DNA of 64,000 nucleotides from Roseivivax lentus (GTDB lineage: Bacteria > Pseudomonadota > Alphaproteobacteria > Rhodobacterales > Rhodobacteraceae): NCBI RefSeq assembly GCF_900156805.1, contig NZ_FTOQ01000018.1, positions 1 to 64,000 of the forward strand, in the 5' to 3' direction. The notes beneath the pieces were generated by a model, which did not search any database, was not told the DNA's origin, and saw nothing but the letters and a program-made list of their open reading frames with translations. Shown piece after piece: positions 63,010-64,000 of the stretch. A program made the position numbers and the translations under genes. Positions within the stretch are counted from its first letter, which is position 1. Every line of letters starts with the position of its first letter.

Positions 63010-63237
63010 ATGACCAAGTTCACCACCGCCCTCGCCCTCATCCTCGCCACCGCCACCGGTTCCGCAGCCCTCGCCGCGACGGACGGCCAGATCGCCGAGA
63101 TCGAGACCTTCGCCAATGTCGACACGTCCGGCCTGTCCAACGCCGAGATCGCCTCGCTGCTGAACGTCATCCATTCCGGCGGCAGCGTCTCCGAGAACCG
63201 CGCGCTCGTCCAGAACCTGGTCGGCAAGTACCAGTAA
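63010..63237 (+). CDS. Small secreted single-module protein, copy 2
   Basis: A 75-residue protein that differs from the copy at 62700 by one residue, in the signal peptide (isoleucine for valine at position 11). The few base changes are all in the signal-peptide part; from the cleavage region to the stop codon the two genes are identical, which means recent duplication or gene conversion. An AGGA lies before the ATG. A hairpin follows. Confidence 0.82.
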   Translation: MTKFTTALALILATATGSAALAATDGQIAEIETFANVDTSGLSNAEIASLLNVIHSGGSVSENRALVQNLVGKYQ

Positions 63238-63255
63238 GCGACTTCTGACGACGAT

Positions 63256-63285
63256 GCGGCCGGTCCCTGCGCGGGGCCGGCCGTT
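63256..63285 (+). terminator. Hairpin terminator
   Basis: CGGCCGGTCCC / GGGGCCGGCCG stem with a short loop followed by TTTCG. It lies 20 bases after the second small secreted gene and probably ends its transcript. Confidence 0.6.
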
Positions 63286-63295
63286 TCGCGTTCGG

Positions 63296-64000
63296 TCAGG
63301 CGGCGCTGCGGCAGCGCATCCGGGTGGTGTCGCCGACGATGCCCCGGTCGAACAGCCCCTGGATCTCGGTCGCGTCGAGCCCGCCCACTTCCGACAGCAC
63401 GCTTTCGGTATGCGCGCCGAGTTCGGGCGCGATCGCCGGTGTCTCGCGGGCGAAGCCGGTATAGCGCGCGGGGTTTCCCGGCACCGGGAAGCGGCCGAGG
63501 CCGGGCTGGTCCAGAACCGAGAACATCGGGTTGTCGGGGCCGAGATCGGGGTCTTCGGCCAGTGCCTCCACCACGTTGCGGAAGGGCGCCCAGGTGACGC
63601 CGGCCGCGTCCAGCGCCTTGGCCACCATGCCGCGCGGCCGGGCCGCGAACCAGGGCGCGAGGATACCGGTCAGGTCGTGGCGCATGCGGAACCGCACGCC
63701 TTCGTCGGACAGGTTCTGGCCGGTGCTGCGGAAAAGCCGCTCCATCGCCTCCTGCGTCCCGGTGACCTTCACGAGGCCCTGCCACTGGCGCTCCGTCAGG
63801 CCGATCACCATGACGCGCTTGCCGTCGGCACAAAGGAAATCCTGCCCGTAGGCGCCATATAGCGCGTTGCCGCATTTCGCGCGCGCCCGCCCGGTGGTCG
63901 CGGCCTCGCCGATCATGCCCAGATGGCCGATCGTGGCCGCCGCGATATCCTTCAGCGCGAGGGTCACGCCCTGCCCCGCGCCGTGGCGCAGCCGGTGGCG
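63296..64000 (-). CDS. CoA-transferase family III, C-terminal part (runs off the window)
   Basis: The frame stays open to the window end, so only the last ~235 residues are seen. KDIAAATIGHLGMIGEA followed by NALYGAYGQDFLCADGKRVMVIGLTERQW is typical of family III (CaiB/BaiF) CoA-transferases, and closest to 2-methylfumaryl-CoA isomerase (mesaconyl-CoA C1-C4 CoA transferase, Mct) by my reading. The catalytic aspartate would lie in the part not shown. Any internal ATG (for example 63967) is not the true start. Confidence 0.75.
   Translation of the reverse strand, partial: RHRLRHGAGQGVTLALKDIAAATIGHLGMIGEAATTGRARAKCGNALYGAYGQDFLCADGKRVMVIGLTERQWQGLVKVTGTQEAMERLFRSTGQNLSDEGVRFRMRHDLTGILAPWFAARPRGMVAKALDAAGVTWAPFRNVVEALAEDPDLGPDNPMFSVLDQPGLGRFPVPGNPARYTGFARETPAIAPELGAHTESVLSEVGGLDATEIQGLFDRGIVGDTTRMRCRSAA

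Overview
The window is a chromosomal piece of a marine-type alphaproteobacterium of the Rhodobacteraceae (Roseobacter group). The evidence is the high G+C core genes, a SAM/SAH-type riboswitch in front of metK (a class described as restricted to Rhodobacterales), an irr-fabA-fabB-fabI neighbourhood, thyX as thymidylate synthase, and the miaB-phoH-ybeY-corC-lnt-metK and tRNA-Trp-secE-nusG-rplKA-rplJL-rpoBC orders usual for the class. No rRNA genes, CRISPR array or replication origin were found.

Region by region. (1) 1-5555 is an accessory stretch next to the 3' end of a tRNA-Gln gene. It has visibly lower G+C and holds a perforin-like (MACPF) protein with a secreted OmpA-like partner, an IS110 transposase remnant fused to a broken MaoC gene, an HNH-like C-terminal remnant whose last part is duplicated on both sides of a secreted polysaccharide-lyase-like gene, and long gene-poor gaps. 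(2) 5687-13241 carries signalling genes: an H-NOX-like protein without the haem-ligand histidine coupled to a diguanylate cyclase, a PleD-like diguanylate cyclase, and an ECF sigma factor cluster with an EF-hand protein and a heavy-metal-sensor-like protein. HAD, DUF3572, DUF983 and Nudix genes lie between them. (3) 13434-21305 is the metK-lnt-corC-ybeY-phoH-miaB block, interrupted by two secreted proteins that share a short cysteine-containing domain. (4) 21407-33974 contains ferredoxin-NADP reductase, fabI, fabB and fabA (the last separated from fabB by a sulfotransferase insertion), irr, an RTX lipase, a CoA-transferase, a tRNA-Leu and an Lrp regulator. (5) 34299-47222 has rhomboid, GFA-like and inositol-phosphatase-like genes, several small envelope proteins, thyX, a surface lipoprotein with a Slam-type outer-membrane translocator, glyoxalase I, a von Willebrand protein, a MarR regulator, sdhE, an XRE regulator and an aspartate aminotransferase. 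(6) 47378-60939 is the rpoC-rpoB-rplL-rplJ ... rplA-rplK-nusG-secE ribosomal/RNA polymerase block on the minus strand, with a glycosyltransferase gene inserted between rplJ and rplA. (7) 61307-63237 holds a family of small secreted proteins built from one ~48-residue module, including two near-identical tandem copies, and the window ends in a truncated CoA-transferase family III gene.

Functionally the core is translation and transcription machinery, type II fatty-acid synthesis under probable iron-linked control (irr), lipoprotein maturation (lnt) and methylation supply (metK). The less ordinary content is surface or secretion biology: the MACPF pair, the Slam/surface-lipoprotein pair, the RTX lipase, and the repeated secreted module. 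Start codons were chosen from ribosome-binding sites where one could be seen; domain assignments are from recognisable motifs, not from database searches.
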